A stretch of 64,000 bases of DNA from JAAYCI01 sp031551695 (GCA_031551695.1 JAVBNG010000007.1:1-64000); one strand, 5' to 3'; counted from the stretch's first letter, positions 35,633 through 44,350 are shown. Made by a program: numbers and translations. The notes: generated by a model from the sequence alone, not told the origin.

Positions 35633-36778
35633 CTACAGCTCAATTTTGCCGTAAAGCGGAAGATCATCGCCGTCGCGCACCGCTTCGCGGCGTTCGGGCA
35701 CCACCGGTTTTGCGTCGGGGTCCGCCGAACGGTTCGCGTATTCGCGCTCCGGTGTGGAGCTTTGCGGACGGCCGCCACCTTCATAATTCCGGCGGTTTTG
35801 CGGGCGGTCGCCCCGGCCGCCACGGTTGTCGCCGCGCCCGCCACTGCGGTTGTCCCTGCTTCCGCCGCCACTGCGGTTGTCGCGCCCGCCGCGTCCACCA
35901 CGGTTTCCGCCGCCTGCGCCGCTGCGGTAATTATCTTTTTTCTTCGGGTTCCAATCTTCCCCATCGGTGGCGTTCGACGCGGTAGATTTGATCACCACCC
36001 GGCGCTCGGTGTCGCTGCCGATAGATTCGCTGACAAGGCCGTCGATTTCGCTGATGGCCGTGTGCACAATCAAGCGCTCATACGGGTTCATCGGCGGCAG
36101 GGTTTTGCTGCGGTGGCTGGCCAATACTTCCTTGGCACATTTTTGGGCAATGACGAGCAGTTCGTCCTCGCGGCGGTTGCGATATCCGGCCACGTCCAGC
36201 CGCACCCGCAGGTACTCGCCATCCTTTTTGTCCACACCCTTGTTCACGGCGCGGTCGGTCAAATAACTCAGGGCCTGGATAACATCGCCCTTTGTGTCGA
36301 TAACAGACTGGATGCTTTCACCGTCCACCCGCAGAAGGGTAGCGTCGCCCTGGCGTGCGGCAGTGATTTTCATTTCCCCTGCGCCGGCAGCCCTGAAAAT
36401 AGATTCCAAATATTCGGCGCCGCGCTGCACGGCGGGGCTGGAATCGACGGAGATCTCTTCTTCCGGCTGATCCTGCAAAAGCGAGGGTTTTTTATTCTCT
36501 GTGGGTTTATTAGAAGATATTTCCGCCCTGGTGGGTTTTACTTCCGGCACGGGTTTGCTTGCGGCGGGGGCGGGGGCGGGGGCGGCCGCCACTGCCGAAA
36601 CCGGTTCGTCCGCCAATATAGACGTCACCTTCACCTTGGCCGGCAAGGTTTTAAATATTTTTTTTACCGGCATTTCCAATATCTCTACGCTCACCTGTTC
36701 CCGCGAGAGGCCCAGCTCTGCACAACCGGCTTCAGTCGCTTCTTCCACGGTTTTGCCTGTCACGATAACTTCCTGCAT
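35633..36778 (-). CDS. khpB: KhpB/Jag RNA-binding protein with an RGG-rich tail
   Basis: 381 residues from ATG 36778 behind GGAGG. N-terminal Jag_N domain (1-50, MQEVIVTGKTVEEA), an Ala/Pro linker (60-130), KH domain (about 135-215) and R3H domain (RSKTLPPMNPYERLIVHTAI, about 225-285). The last 95 residues are a low-complexity tail rich in RGG, GGR and RDNRSGG units. KhpB binds RNA with KhpA and affects cell elongation and division. The gene lies after yidC as in other Firmicutes. The RGG tail is much longer than in classical Jag (about 200 residues in Bacillus). Confidence 0.9.
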   Translation of the reverse strand: MQEVIVTGKTVEEATEAGCAELGLSREQVSVEILEMPVKKIFKTLPAKVKVTSILADEPVSAVAAAPAPAPAASKPVPEVKPTRAEISSNKPTENKKPSLLQDQPEEEISVDSSPAVQRGAEYLESIFRAAGAGEMKITAARQGDATLLRVDGESIQSVIDTKGDVIQALSYLTDRAVNKGVDKKDGEYLRVRLDVAGYRNRREDELLVIAQKCAKEVLASHRSKTLPPMNPYERLIVHTAISEIDGLVSESIGSDTERRVVIKSTASNATDGEDWNPKKKDNYRSGAGGGNRGGRGGRDNRSGGGSRDNRSGGRGDNRGGRGDRPQNRRNYEGGGRPQSSTPEREYANRSADPDAKPVVPERREAVRDGDDLPLYGKIEL

Positions 36779-36853
36779 TGTAATGTCCTCCATTTTAAAA
36801 TCTGCAAATATCGGGCACGGCCCTCGGCCTTTATTTGTTATGCGCGGCTTCTG

Positions 36854-38242
36854 TTATTCCTGTTCGCCTGCCTGCTCTTCGTTTTCCATTTCTTTGTCAG
36901 CAAAGCTCGGTTCTTCACCGGCTTCCTCTTCTTTTTCTTTGATGGTGGCCCGGCGGCGGCGGCCAGGTTTTTTCGCCTCATTTTTGGCGCTGTTATCTGC
37001 CGCCGTTTTCTCCGCGTTTTCCGCGTTTTTTTCGTCCGCCGTTTTGCCCGTGTCATCGGCGTTTTCCTCGGTTACAGCGTCCGCACCATCCGGTTGTGCA
37101 TCCGGTGCTTCCGGCTCATCGTCAAAATCGTCTTCCTGGGCTTTGGTGCTGGCGCCATCCAGTCCATAGCGCTCGGCGTCCATCTGGCGGGCTTTTTCCA
37201 AACGCAGGCGCGCAACTTCTTTTTCGCTCATGTCCTGCGTCACCACCGAGCCGTCCGCAGCAGCAATGGCCACGGTTTTCTTCGCTTTTTTGGCCTTTTT
37301 ATTTTCCTCTATCTGGTCCATGATTTCCTGCTTGATTTTTTCGGGGTCATGAATTTTGCGCACAAGCAGCTGCTGCAAAGTCATGGCGATATTCGAGGCA
37401 GTGTAATACAGAGAAAAACCTGTGGGAACCGTGAAGGCGTAAAAGCCGAACATGGCGCCCATCACAATGGTCATGATCCACATGGTTCCCTGCTGCTGCT
37501 GGGCGCCGCCGCTGGTTTTCATAATAATGAACTGGGAGGCGAACATGGTGAGAATGGACAAAATGGGCAAAATGAGGTAGATGTTGAGTTCAAGGCTCGG
37601 CACCTGGGAAAGGTCCATGCCGAGGAACCGGAAATTGAAGTCCCGCACGGTGTTTACCCATTCGGCGTCCACGGCTTGGTGGGTAATGGTGCCGTCCTCA
37701 CCGGTAACGTCCACGCCGTCGATAAATTGCTGGTAACGATCCGGCTCTTTCAGTTCACCGATCAAAATGGATTGCTGGGTAAACGTGTTTTCAATACTTT
37801 TCAGCTTGTCGGCGTCTGTTTCATAATGCTCCACCACGGCAACACCGGCGGCGATTTGCTCTGCCGGCATGTGCAGCATGTAGTTCAGCGGCGCCTGAAT
37901 AACGGCGATGATACCGAACAAAACGATCATGTTGATGATCATAGGAAGGCAGCCGGGAGACATTTGCACGTTGTTTTCCTGATAAAACTTTTGCATCTCC
38001 TGGTTCTGGCGGTTTTTGTCGTTGGCCCATTTTTTCTGGATTTCCTGGATCATGGGCTGGTAGGCCGACATTTTTGCCGTGGCCTTTTGCTGTTTCAGGG
38101 TAAGGGGGAACATAGCAAGGCGCACAATTAGGGTGAACAGGATGATGGTCCAGCCATAATTGTGCAGGATATTGTACATGAACTCCATGACATACCCCAG
38201 AGGGACCGCGATGAAACCAAAAAAACTGTACATGTTCGACAT
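36854..38242 (-). CDS. yidC: Membrane protein insertase YidC/Oxa1 (SpoIIIJ)
   Basis: 462 residues. Five membrane segments; the hydrophilic groove Arg is in IILFTLIVRLAMFPLTLKQQ (near residue 43), and ATAKMSAYQPMIQEIQKKW is the cytoplasmic hairpin. Family core extends to about 300 (NIAMTLQQLLVRK). The C-terminal 150 residues are a highly charged tail, acidic then Lys/Arg-rich (KKPGRRRRATIKEKEEE). An extended loop of about 60 residues between the first two core segments is longer than usual. It inserts membrane proteins with or without SecYEG. No lipobox is present. Confidence 0.94.
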   Translation of the reverse strand: MSNMYSFFGFIAVPLGYVMEFMYNILHNYGWTIILFTLIVRLAMFPLTLKQQKATAKMSAYQPMIQEIQKKWANDKNRQNQEMQKFYQENNVQMSPGCLPMIINMIVLFGIIAVIQAPLNYMLHMPAEQIAAGVAVVEHYETDADKLKSIENTFTQQSILIGELKEPDRYQQFIDGVDVTGEDGTITHQAVDAEWVNTVRDFNFRFLGMDLSQVPSLELNIYLILPILSILTMFASQFIIMKTSGGAQQQQGTMWIMTIVMGAMFGFYAFTVPTGFSLYYTASNIAMTLQQLLVRKIHDPEKIKQEIMDQIEENKKAKKAKKTVAIAAADGSVVTQDMSEKEVARLRLEKARQMDAERYGLDGASTKAQEDDFDDEPEAPDAQPDGADAVTEENADDTGKTADEKNAENAEKTAADNSAKNEAKKPGRRRRATIKEKEEEAGEEPSFADKEMENEEQAGEQE

Positions 38243-38285
38243 GGGCGTGAATTCCTTTCTCTGCGCGAATAATCTGGTTTTTATT

Positions 38286-38543
38286 TTATGATTCTTTTCT
38301 CACTTTTTTGTCTGCATTTTTCCACTGGCCCTTTGGCGGAACGGGATCGTACCCCACCCTGCCAAAGGGGTTGCAGCGAAACAGCCGCCAGGTTCCAAGC
38401 AAAAGGCCTTTTCCCGCACCGTGGATTTCGATCGCCTGCATCATATATTCAGAGCATGTGGGGGAAAAGCGGCAATTGTTCCCAATATGGGGCGAAATGT
38501 ATTTTTTATAGCCCCTGAGCATTTTGATCAGTATTTTTTTCAT
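38286..38543 (-). CDS. yidD: Membrane protein insertion efficiency factor YidD
   Basis: 85 residues. The family signature is complete: ISPHIGNNCRFSPTCSEYM (Cys pair) and a GTWRLFRCNPFGRVGYDPVP end. An amphipathic peripheral membrane protein that assists YidC. 43 bp upstream of yidC and 14 bp downstream of rnpA on the same strand. Confidence 0.95.
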   Translation of the reverse strand: MKKILIKMLRGYKKYISPHIGNNCRFSPTCSEYMMQAIEIHGAGKGLLLGTWRLFRCNPFGRVGYDPVPPKGQWKNADKKVRKES

Positions 38544-38557
38544 AATTTAATCCGTAT

Positions 38558-38896
38558 TTAATCCGGGTTCAATATCCCGGCTTTTTTCAGCATTTCCCGC
38601 ACCACCGGCGCCAGGGCCGTACTTTTCATCCCCGGTGTTTTTGCCCGCGCCACAAACACCAAATCGTATGGACCCGCGTTTTCCGGCAGCACTTCGTACA
38701 GCGCGTGGATGATAACACGCTTTGCCCGGTTGCGCGTAACGGCGTTGCCGATTTTTTTGCTGGCCGTGATGCCCACACGCGTTTTACGCGCGCGGTTTTT
38801 ATTGCAGTACAAAACCAGCGGGCCGCGGGCGATGCAAACACCCTTTTTATAAGCCCGGAGAAAATCGTTATTGCGCGTCATGGATGTGTATTTCAT
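38558..38896 (-). CDS. rnpA: Ribonuclease P protein component
   Basis: 112 residues, normal length. Features are the central cleft FLRAYKKG, the RNR motif region NAVTRNRAKRVI (residues 52-63) and the C-terminal YDLVFVARAK. It binds the RNase P RNA and helps process tRNA 5' ends. Unusually, rpmH lies 270 bp upstream, past two terminator-like hairpins, so rnpA probably has its own promoter. Confidence 0.95.
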   Translation of the reverse strand: MKYTSMTRNNDFLRAYKKGVCIARGPLVLYCNKNRARKTRVGITASKKIGNAVTRNRAKRVIIHALYEVLPENAGPYDLVFVARAKTPGMKSTALAPVVREMLKKAGILNPD

Positions 38897-38989
38897 AGAT
38901 TTTCGGCTACCTGGTTTTCTAAAATAAGCTGCTTTTATTTAAATATATTCCATATATCAGAACGTTCGCCTCTCACGGGCCAGGAACAA

Positions 38990-39021
38990 AAAGAGGCCAC
39001 GCAAAAATGCATGGCCTCTTT
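38990..39021 (-). terminator. Hairpin with T tract between rpmH and rnpA
   Basis: AAAGAGGCCA (38990-38999) pairs with TGGCCTCTTT (39012-39021). On the minus strand five T follow. Upstream of it (39030-39140) lie GCCGGAA/TTCCGGC (39040-39054) and CGGCA/TGCCG, so the whole gap is structured. Confidence 0.65.
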
Positions 39022-39143
39022 CACACACTCTGGAGAGGCGCCGGAATTTCCGGCCGGGTCCCAGACATCCGCCGCGCGGCTGCAAGGGAATTATGATATT
39101 GTGTGCCAGGCCGGCAGTTTGCCGCCGGTTGAAAGCAACCTTT

Positions 39144-39166
39144 AAAAAAACCGCTTTTAGAAAAGC
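39144..39166 (-). terminator. rpmH terminator
   Basis: GCTTTT/AAAAGC (39153-39166) next to the rpmH stop, followed on the minus strand by GG and seven T. Confidence 0.65.
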
Positions 39167-39304
39167 CTAAACGTTTGTCAGTTTGGCACGGCCCTTTGAA
39201 CGCCGGGCTTTGATAACATTGCGGCCACCGCGGGTTTTCATGCGGCTCAAAAAACCGTGCTCACGCGTGCGCTGCCGTTTTTTCGGTTGGAAGGTACGTT
39301 TCAT
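39167..39304 (-). CDS. rpmH: 50S ribosomal protein L34
   Basis: 45 residues, too short to be obvious in gene lists. MKRTFQPKKRQRTREHGFL, then MKTRGGRNVIKARRSKGR, is the complete L34 sequence with its typical Arg/Lys composition. Located divergent from dnaA, as in nearly all Firmicutes. Promoter at 39387-39416. Confidence 0.97.
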   Translation of the reverse strand: MKRTFQPKKRQRTREHGFLSRMKTRGGRNVIKARRSKGRAKLTNV

Positions 39305-39386
39305 ACAATTCACCTCTATCCGTATCCAGGTACAAAAGCGTTGCCCCCGGCAAAAACCTTTATCCCGGTAAATCCCGTGAGAATAA

Positions 39387-39416
39387 AGTATACTATAGCC
39401 CGGCTTTGGTTGTCAA
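39387..39416 (-). promoter_or_regulatory. Promoter of rpmH
   Basis: On the minus strand TTGACA (39416-39411), 18-bp spacer, TATACT (39392-39387). A second TTGACA lies 13 bp further upstream. Confidence 0.7.
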
Positions 39417-39468
39417 CCTTATTGTCAACCATTTGGCTTTTTTGGGTTGAAAACCACCCTCTCTTTTC

Positions 39469-39497
39469 TTGCCATACATCTCATTATATGCTATAAT
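39469..39497 (+). promoter_or_regulatory. Promoter of dnaA
   Basis: TTGCCA (39469-39474), 17-bp spacer, TATAAT (39492-39497), about 120 bp before the dnaA start. With the rpmH promoter it makes a divergent promoter region in the 315-bp gap 39305-39619. No classical TTATCCACA box is seen in this gap. Confidence 0.7.
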
Positions 39498-39619
39498 CTT
39501 TTGCAGAAGCAAATACCGTGTTGCAGGGTGGCACATCCTGCATTCTTTTTCTGTTTATTGATATTTTTATAACGTTTTACAGCTGTTTTTGAATATAAAT
39601 TGCGGAGTGTGTTGTTGTT

Positions 39620-40912
39620 TTGGATTCATTTACGGACATTTTTGCTGTGGCAAAGGAATATTGCAAAGACCAGGTTGCGCCGGCTACCTTTGACCTGTTT
39701 TTTCAGGACCTGAAACCGGCTGATTTTGAAAACGGAGTGGCCCGTGTAACGGTCCGCTCTGAATTTATCAAAGGGGTGTTGGACGAGCGATATCTTCCCC
39801 TTTTGGAAAAGGCGTTCAAGGAAGTGCTAGGGTTCGACGTACGGGTGGAGATCCTGATCGAGGAATCGGCCACTGCCCAAACGGCCGCGTTAAACGGCGG
39901 GAATTACGATTATACCTTTGAAAATTTTATCGTGGGCCAAAACAACAAATTTGCCCACGCCGCCGCGCTGAATGTAGCCACCAACCCGTCCAATTCGTGG
40001 AACCCGTTGTTTATTTACGGCACCTCCGGCCTTGGGAAAACCCACTTGCTGTTTGCCATCCAGCATGAAATTTCCACCACTCACCCGGAATACCAGATTA
40101 TGTATGTGGATGGCGACCGCTTTACCAATGAGATCATTACCGGTATCCAGGAAAAACGGATGGCGGAAATGCACGATAAATACCGCAACATCGATGTGCT
40201 GCTGATGGACGATGTACAGTTCATTGGCGGAAAAGAATCCACCCAGGAAGAATTTTTTCACACCTTCAATACATTATACAATTCGGGCAAGCAGATTGTG
40301 CTGGCCAGCGACCGCCCGCCGAAGGAGATCAAACGGCTGGACGAACGCCTGCGCACCCGATTTGAGTGGGGACTGACAGCTGATATCCAGCCGCCGGATT
40401 TTGAAACGCGCGTGGCCATCATCCGGCGCAAGGCCAATTTGCTGAATTTGGAAATACCGGACGACGTGGCGGAGTACATTGCCGACAATTTGAAAAATAA
40501 TATCCGACAGCTGGAAGGCGCAGTGAAAAAACTGAACGCCTATTATCTCCTAGAGGACATCCAGCCGGTTTTGGGCTCGGCGAAAAAAGCCATCAAGGAT
40601 ATTTTGAGCGAGACCCAGCCCCTTCCGGTGACGATCGAAAAGATCATCAACGAAGTGGCGCGCACCTACAACGTAACGCCGGAAGATATCAAAAGCAACA
40701 AGCGAAAGGCCTCCATTTCCACCGCGCGCAAAATTGCCATGTACTGTGTGCGTGAAATTACCGGTATGAGCATGGAAGAAATCGGTACGGAGTTTGGCGG
40801 GCGTGACCATTCCACCGTGGTGTACTGCTGCAAAACCGTGGGCGAACAGCTGGAAACCGACCAGCGCGTGCGCGATTCCGTGGATGATATTATAAAAAAT
40901 ATCCGTGCCTGA
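39620..40912 (+). CDS. dnaA: Chromosomal replication initiator DnaA
   Basis: 430 residues from TTG 39620. Domain I (1-80), very short domain II (about 80-95), AAA+ domain III with GTSGLGKTH (residues 134-142), MDDVQF and the Arg-finger region (about 95-310), and domain IV with the HTH and signature FGGRDHSTVVYCC (about 395-408). It unwinds oriC and loads the helicase. The signature reads HST where HTT is usual, and YCC replaces the common HA- segment, in keeping with a possibly altered DnaA box. Start behind GCGGAGTG. Confidence 0.97.
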   Translation: MDSFTDIFAVAKEYCKDQVAPATFDLFFQDLKPADFENGVARVTVRSEFIKGVLDERYLPLLEKAFKEVLGFDVRVEILIEESATAQTAALNGGNYDYTFENFIVGQNNKFAHAAALNVATNPSNSWNPLFIYGTSGLGKTHLLFAIQHEISTTHPEYQIMYVDGDRFTNEIITGIQEKRMAEMHDKYRNIDVLLMDDVQFIGGKESTQEEFFHTFNTLYNSGKQIVLASDRPPKEIKRLDERLRTRFEWGLTADIQPPDFETRVAIIRRKANLLNLEIPDDVAEYIADNLKNNIRQLEGAVKKLNAYYLLEDIQPVLGSAKKAIKDILSETQPLPVTIEKIINEVARTYNVTPEDIKSNKRKASISTARKIAMYCVREITGMSMEEIGTEFGGRDHSTVVYCCKTVGEQLETDQRVRDSVDDIIKNIRA

Positions 40913-40940
40913 GTAATTTTATTTTAATTTAGGCCGCCGG

Positions 40941-41042
40941 TTTTCAACATTTTACCAGTTCTCAACATCATTTTTTCAACAGATTCAACAGCTTATTTAT
41001 TATTCATTTTCTTTCAATATATTTTTAATTATTTGTTCAACA
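40941..41042 (+). repeat. Cluster of TTTTCAACA-type 9-mers (candidate oriC/DnaA boxes)
   Basis: TTTTCAACA occurs at 40941-40949 and 40973-40981, TTCTCAACA at 40959-40967, GATTCAACA at 40982-40990 and TGTTCAACA at 41034-41042, all in one orientation, in the AT-rich 247-bp gap between dnaA and dnaN. Classical TTATCCACA boxes are absent. The place is where Firmicutes have an oriC sub-region with an unwinding element. Confidence 0.5.
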
Positions 41043-41159
41043 GGTGTGTATCCTGTAAAATAACGTTCATGCGCTTTTAATGAAACAATTCAACTTTTTA
41101 ACAGCCCCTACTACTACTGCTACTTAAATAGTTTGTTTTGGGAAACGAGGTTTGTGGAG

Positions 41160-42260
41160 ATGAAATTCAGCTGTGACAAAAAACTTTTGATGGATGCGGT
41201 GAGCGGTGTTTCCAAGGCGGTGATCCCTTCTTCGGCGGTGCCTGTTTTGCAGGGTGTTTTGTTAAAAGGCGACGGCTTCCAGCTGGAGCTGACCGGCTAC
41301 GACCTGGAGATGTCCATCACGACAAAAATCGAAGCAAACATTATTGAGCCGGGGGAAATTGTTTTGCCCGCCCGTTTGCTGAGCGATATGGTGCGTGGCC
41401 TTGCCGCCGATGAAGTGGAAATTGAAGCAGACGAGAATTTGGCGGTGAAGCTGAAAAGTGGTATTACGGAATACGATTTAATGGGTCTTTCAGCGGCAGA
41501 TTATCCCGAACTGCCAGAGCCCGGCGCCGATGAAGCGTTTGAAATTGACGCGGCGGAACTGGCGATGATGATCAAATCCACCATTTATGCCGTTTCCACA
41601 GACGATAAAAAGCCTGCCCACACGGGAGAGTTGTTTTCCATTGAACCGGGCGAGTTGACCGTGGTGGCTTTGGACGGTTTCCGTCTTGCCATTGCGAAGC
41701 ATCCCATCAGCACGGAGCGGGAAATTTCCATTGTGGTGCCGGCCAAAACGGCGGGGGAAGTTTCCCGCATCATGGGGGAAGAAGGCCAGCCGGTGCAGGT
41801 GGCGGCAAACCGCCGGTATGTGGTGTTTTCTAACGGAAAATTCACCGTTACCAGCCGTTTGATTGAAAGCGAGTTTTTGAACTACAAAACCGTGCTGCCG
41901 CAGGAATATAAAACCAAAGTGACCGTTGACGTGGACACGCTGGAAATGGCTATTGGCCGCTGCGCAGCGGTGATCTCGGAAAAAATCAAAAATCCGCTGC
42001 GGCTCACCTTCAGCGACGGCATTGAACTGCGATGCCAAACGGCGCAGGGCAAGGTAAGCGATAAAATTGAGGCTGTGGTGGAAGGAGAAACGGTGGAAAT
42101 CGGGTTTAACTACCGGTTTTTACTGGACGCCTTGCGCAATTCCGGCTGTGAGCGGTTAATTTTGGAGATTTCCGGACCGCTTTCACCGGTGAAGCTGATG
42201 CCGCCGGAGGGTGACGAGTTCCTATTTTTGGTGTTGCCGGTGCGGTTCAAAAACGACTAG
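41160..42260 (+). CDS. dnaN: DNA polymerase III subunit beta (sliding clamp)
   Basis: 366 residues from ATG 41160 (GAGG upstream); an upstream start at 41133 is unlikely. Three clamp domains; MKFSCDKKLLMDAVSGVSKA at the start, an AHTGELF segment near 150 and the C-terminal PVKLMPPEGDEFLFLVLPVR. Homodimeric ring for polymerase III. Second gene of the dnaA block. Confidence 0.97.
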   Translation: MKFSCDKKLLMDAVSGVSKAVIPSSAVPVLQGVLLKGDGFQLELTGYDLEMSITTKIEANIIEPGEIVLPARLLSDMVRGLAADEVEIEADENLAVKLKSGITEYDLMGLSAADYPELPEPGADEAFEIDAAELAMMIKSTIYAVSTDDKKPAHTGELFSIEPGELTVVALDGFRLAIAKHPISTEREISIVVPAKTAGEVSRIMGEEGQPVQVAANRRYVVFSNGKFTVTSRLIESEFLNYKTVLPQEYKTKVTVDVDTLEMAIGRCAAVISEKIKNPLRLTFSDGIELRCQTAQGKVSDKIEAVVEGETVEIGFNYRFLLDALRNSGCERLILEISGPLSPVKLMPPEGDEFLFLVLPVRFKND

Positions 42261-42293
42261 GCACTTGCAGCGCGGCAGTTGTGCTTCGCGCCT

Positions 42294-42310
42294 ACCGCGT
42301 GGCGGTTTTT
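42294..42310 (+). terminator. Weak terminator-like hairpin after dnaN
   Basis: ACCGC (42294-42298) pairs with GCGGT (42302-42306) followed by TTTT. The rest of the gap (42311-42520) holds two copies of CGAAGCGCAACCG (42370-42382 and 42400-42412), exactly 30 bp apart, and no gene. Confidence 0.35.
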
Positions 42311-42520
42311 ATGCTCTACATGCCAATCGGTTTCGCCTGGTGTGCGCACAGCCAAATGTGTTCCACGCGCGAAGCGCAACCGCCCCCACACAGTGGGCAC
42401 GAAGCGCAACCGACGCTGTGCAGCGGTTTCACAGAATTATTTCATATTTATGGTAGAATTTAAATATGATTTAATCTCGAATAAAACGACTTTTATCTTT
42501 TTGCCGAAGCGGGGTTTTAG

Positions 42521-42751
42521 ATGATTGATGTGCGCATTGATACGCCTTTTATCGCCCTGGGCGCATTTTTGAAATTTTGCGGCGCGGCCGACACCGGCGG
42601 CACCGCGAAAGAGGCCGTGCAAACCGGGCGTGTTCTGGTGAACGGCGGCGTGTGTACTCAGCGCGGCAAAAAGCTGGTGAACGGCGACGTGATTGCATTC
42701 GGCGAAAAAGAATGGAAAATTACAGCAGGCGGGGCGCACCGTGAAGATTGA
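42521..42751 (+). CDS. yaaA: S4-domain RNA-binding protein YaaA
   Basis: 76 residues, an S4 domain (IALGAFLKFCGAADTGGTAK, then VLVNGGVCTQRGKKL). Small S4 proteins of this type sit between dnaN and recF in Firmicutes and are linked to ribosome biogenesis. The stop lies 11 bp inside recF. Confidence 0.93.
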   Translation: MIDVRIDTPFIALGAFLKFCGAADTGGTAKEAVQTGRVLVNGGVCTQRGKKLVNGDVIAFGEKEWKITAGGAHRED

Positions 42752-43835
42752 AACCGTTACCCTGCGGGATTTTCGCAATATTCCTTCCCTCACCTTTTCG
42801 CCGGAGGAATTTACCACGGTTATCAGCGGGGAAAACGGGCAGGGCAAAACCAATTTGCTGGAAAGCCTGTGGCTGTTGACCGGATCGAAAAGCTTCCGTG
42901 CCGCGCGGGACCAAGAACTGGTAATGCTGGGCAAGTCGCAGGCGAATATTATCGCCCGGCTGTGCCCGGTGAAAGAAGATGAGACGGAAAAAGAAATAGA
43001 GATTTTAGTTTACGGCGAAGGCGGCGGCCGGCGCGGTCGGTTTGCGCGGATAAACGGTGTGGATTATGGCCGGGCGGCCAATATTGCCGGTATTTTTAAC
43101 GCCGTGGTGTTTGACCCCGGGCACTTGAACCTGGTGCGCGGCGGGCCGGACGGCAGGCGCAAGTTTTTGGACGCGGCGCTGTGCCAGGTTTATCCGGGAT
43201 TTATCGGGAATATTCGGCGATACCAAAAGGCGCTGACCCAAAAAAATGCCGTTTTAAAAAATTACCGCATAACTCCGGACGCGGATTATTTGCTGGATGC
43301 GTTCGACGCGGAGCTGACGGCAAGCGGCGAAGAAATCACCAAAAAAAGGCACGCTTATTTGGAGGCTGTTTCGGGTTTTGCCCGCATATTTTACGCGGAA
43401 TTGAGCAGCAACAAAGAAAGCCTTTTGGTTCAATATATGCCGTCCTGCGCGGTGGGTGAACTGCCGGCGCTTTTGGCACACAGCCGAAGGGCCGACGTGG
43501 CGGCAGGGTTTTCCACAAAAGGCCCCCACCGCGAAGACTTCGACATCCTGATAAACGAGCGCTCCGCGCGCACCTTTGCCAGCCGCGGGCAACAGCGAAG
43601 TGCGGTTTTAGCCTTAAAACTTAGTGAAGCATCGCAAATTTTACAAATTACCGGCAATGAGCCGGCCATGCTGTTGGACGATGTTTTAAGCGAACTGGAC
43701 GAAGAGCGGCAAACCTATTTTTTAAGCCGCATCGGCAGCCGGCAATGCGTCATCACCACGTGCGACCACGCCGCTTTTGGCAAGGCCGGCGGCAAAATCG
43801 TCACCATGCGGGCCGGAAAGCTGGTGGAGGAGTGA
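42741..43835 (+). CDS. recF: DNA repair protein RecF
   Basis: 364 residues from GTG 42741, overlapping yaaA. SMC-like ATPase: Walker A SGENGQGKTNLLE (near residue 30), a central helical part, signature SRGQQRSAVLALKLSEA and Walker B MLLDDVLSELDEER. It works with RecO and RecR in loading RecA at gaps. The upstream in-frame ATG (42693) lies within yaaA and has no ribosome binding site. Confidence 0.96.
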   Translation: MKIETVTLRDFRNIPSLTFSPEEFTTVISGENGQGKTNLLESLWLLTGSKSFRAARDQELVMLGKSQANIIARLCPVKEDETEKEIEILVYGEGGGRRGRFARINGVDYGRAANIAGIFNAVVFDPGHLNLVRGGPDGRRKFLDAALCQVYPGFIGNIRRYQKALTQKNAVLKNYRITPDADYLLDAFDAELTASGEEITKKRHAYLEAVSGFARIFYAELSSNKESLLVQYMPSCAVGELPALLAHSRRADVAAGFSTKGPHREDFDILINERSARTFASRGQQRSAVLALKLSEASQILQITGNEPAMLLDDVLSELDEERQTYFLSRIGSRQCVITTCDHAAFGKAGGKIVTMRAGKLVEE

Positions 43836-44024
43836 CCTGTTAAAAGTGGATTTAAAGAATTTTGAATCATTTATTTTGATTTTAACGCGACAACGAAATG
43901 GGACGAAAAAAATCTTTTAAAAAGGCGATTAAATTTTAATGAATGGTACCATACCGCGGGGCAAGCGCCGCCCCTGTGCCCTTTGTGCGGTGAAATAAAT
44001 TGATGAGAAAAGAAAGTTGACAGC

Positions 44025-44300
44025 ATGTATACGGACCTTGGCGGCGAAACAACGGTATATTCCGGCGAGATTATCGGAATATTTGATATCGACAACACTA
44101 CGGTATCGAAGATAACCCGCGATTTTTTGCGCGAGGCGGAGCGGACAAAGCAAATCATGACCATTTCGGAAGAACTGCCCAAAAGCTTTATCATCGCAGA
44201 TAAAAACGTGTTTGTAAGCCCTTTGGCAACGGCCACCCTGCGCAAGCGCTGGAGTCTGTTTGAAAAAGAAAATGAAATTATCCAAAATAAAGTGTTTTAA
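44025..44300 (+). CDS. remB: RemA/RemB-family (DUF370) DNA-binding regulator
   Basis: 91 residues of the DUF370 family; YTDLGGETTVYSGEIIGIFD at the start, then KSFIIADKNVFVSPLATATL. In Bacillus the homologue YaaB/RemB lies in the same place between recF and gyrB and affects matrix gene expression. Here it may do something else. It has only a weak ribosome binding site (AGAAAG). Confidence 0.9.
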   Translation: MYTDLGGETTVYSGEIIGIFDIDNTTVSKITRDFLREAERTKQIMTISEELPKSFIIADKNVFVSPLATATLRKRWSLFEKENEIIQNKVF

Positions 44301-44350
44301 TATATTTATAATAGAAAACAGCTTTACTACGAAAGAACAGAGGATGCAAA

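Noticed and set aside
35582..38131. An 849-codon plus-strand frame opposite jag and yidC
   Set aside because: It spans two well-supported genes and the gap between them, has implausible Phe/His-rich sequence and no domain; it is a shadow.
41133..41159. Earlier start for dnaN (MFWETRFVE)
   Set aside because: The ribosome binding site GAGG lies inside this extension and the family begins at MKF.
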